From Candidatus Zixiibacteriota bacterium (GTDB lineage Bacteria > Zixibacteria > MSB-5A5 > GN15 > JACZUZ01): a stretch of DNA of 64,000 bases. Shown piece by piece: positions 63,713 to 64,000 of this stretch. The DNA lies in assembly GCA_024280835.1 (NCBI GenBank), contig JAJRPJ010000010.1, forward strand, positions 450,239 through 514,238, written 5' to 3'. The notes under the pieces are model-generated. The model was given only the letters and a program-made list of their open reading frames with translations. It was not told the origin of the DNA and searched no databases. The position numbers and the translations under genes were made by a program. The stretch's first letter is position 1, and each line of letters opens with the position of its first letter.

Positions 63713-64000
63713 ATGATCAAGCGCATACTTGTTGCCATTACCATAACGCTTCTTGTACCCTTCATCTTCTTACTGTGCGCCACTCAATCCTTTGCCGATC
63801 TGCCACCCAGCAAGCGTGTAGCCCAACCTTTACCTTCGATCAATCCAGCAGCGCCACTCTTTGGACAGGATGATGCCCAGCCAATGGCCCGAGAGGTATT
63901 GCAGAAACTAGCTGTCCCATACGAGATCATTGACATGTCTGGCGTAGATCTTTCAAAGAACTACGTTCCTACGTTTACCTGTGTTGATCAGGATAACACA
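63713..64000 (+). CDS. Start of a secreted protein (truncated by window end)
   Basis: The first 96 codons are in the window: an N-terminal signal peptide (ITITLLVPFIFLLCATQSFADLPP), then a proline-rich stretch and MAREVLQKLAVPYEIIDMSGVD. I do not recognise the family from this part. GGGGAGA lies at good distance before the ATG. It is on the same strand as the M14 gene and is likely another exported protein. Confidence 0.75.
   Translation, partial: MIKRILVAITITLLVPFIFLLCATQSFADLPPSKRVAQPLPSINPAAPLFGQDDAQPMAREVLQKLAVPYEIIDMSGVDLSKNYVPTFTCVDQDNT

Overview
The window looks like a chromosome segment of a Gram-negative bacterium of the FCB superphylum. My best guess, from gene content alone, is a candidate-phylum lineage such as Zixibacteria. 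Supporting this are a complete Bat (aerotolerance) operon, bacillithiol biosynthesis genes, a 2129-residue SprA-like outer-membrane protein, lipoproteins with Cys lipoboxes, Ser/Thr kinases fused to TolB/PD40-type propellers, and a secreted peptidase ending in a dockerin. GC content is moderate. Several genes start with TTG, and at least one of these (7108) has a strong ribosome binding site. No prophage, CRISPR array or insertion sequence was seen.

Layout. 1-7911 (+): the probable last codons of moxR, then DUF58, a BatD-like membrane protein, batA, batB, batC, batD and batE in one tightly spaced operon. 7912-10165 (+): a structured leader, a flippase-like integral membrane protein and CorA. 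10209-14929 (+): bshC-bshA-bshB1 (bacillithiol synthesis), then a DinB-fold protein that may be a bacillithiol transferase and a DUF899 thioredoxin-like protein. 15183-15917 (+): a DUF4382-like lipoprotein with a clear terminator. 16003-21032 (-): ruvB, queA, ispD, ispF, a DedA protein and ddl. 21045-21421: palindromic repeats and a selenocysteine tRNA. 21456-25928 (+): an orphan membrane protein, recG, a DUF1844 protein and murB. 26108-33496 (+): sprA and a glutaminyl-cyclase-like lipoprotein. 33515-40844 (+): selA, selB, an amidohydrolase, NfeD protease and a slipin. 41000-51279 (+): a kinase-propeller, an HlyD-type protein with a MacB-type permease, a class V aminotransferase, a VOC protein, an M42 peptidase and cysS. 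51474-51694: tRNA-Thr and tRNA-Tyr. 51805-57489 (+): two membrane/TPR proteins that share a duplicated promoter leader, then a MATE transporter. 57542-64000 (+): a secreted zinc metalloprotease, an NAGPA-like lipoprotein, an M14 carboxypeptidase with dockerin, and the start of another secreted protein.

How the genes work together. The selenocysteine machinery (tRNA-Sec, SelA, SelB) is almost complete here; selD and any selenoprotein must lie elsewhere. Bacillithiol genes sit beside two candidate thiol-dependent proteins. The SprA homologue, which in Bacteroidota is the outer-membrane channel of the type IX secretion system, is followed directly by a glutaminyl cyclase. That enzyme makes N-terminal pyroglutamate on exported proteins, and two Bat-operon products here appear to have Gln right after the predicted signal-peptide cleavage site. 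A recurring promoter layout places the -10 box only a few bases upstream of the start codon, or of the tRNA-Sec 5' end, which suggests leaderless or near-leaderless transcripts. The most unusual signals are the sprA/cyclase pair, the tRNA-Sec with an apparent 12-bp acceptor/T branch, and the twin leader with a dyad over its -10 box.
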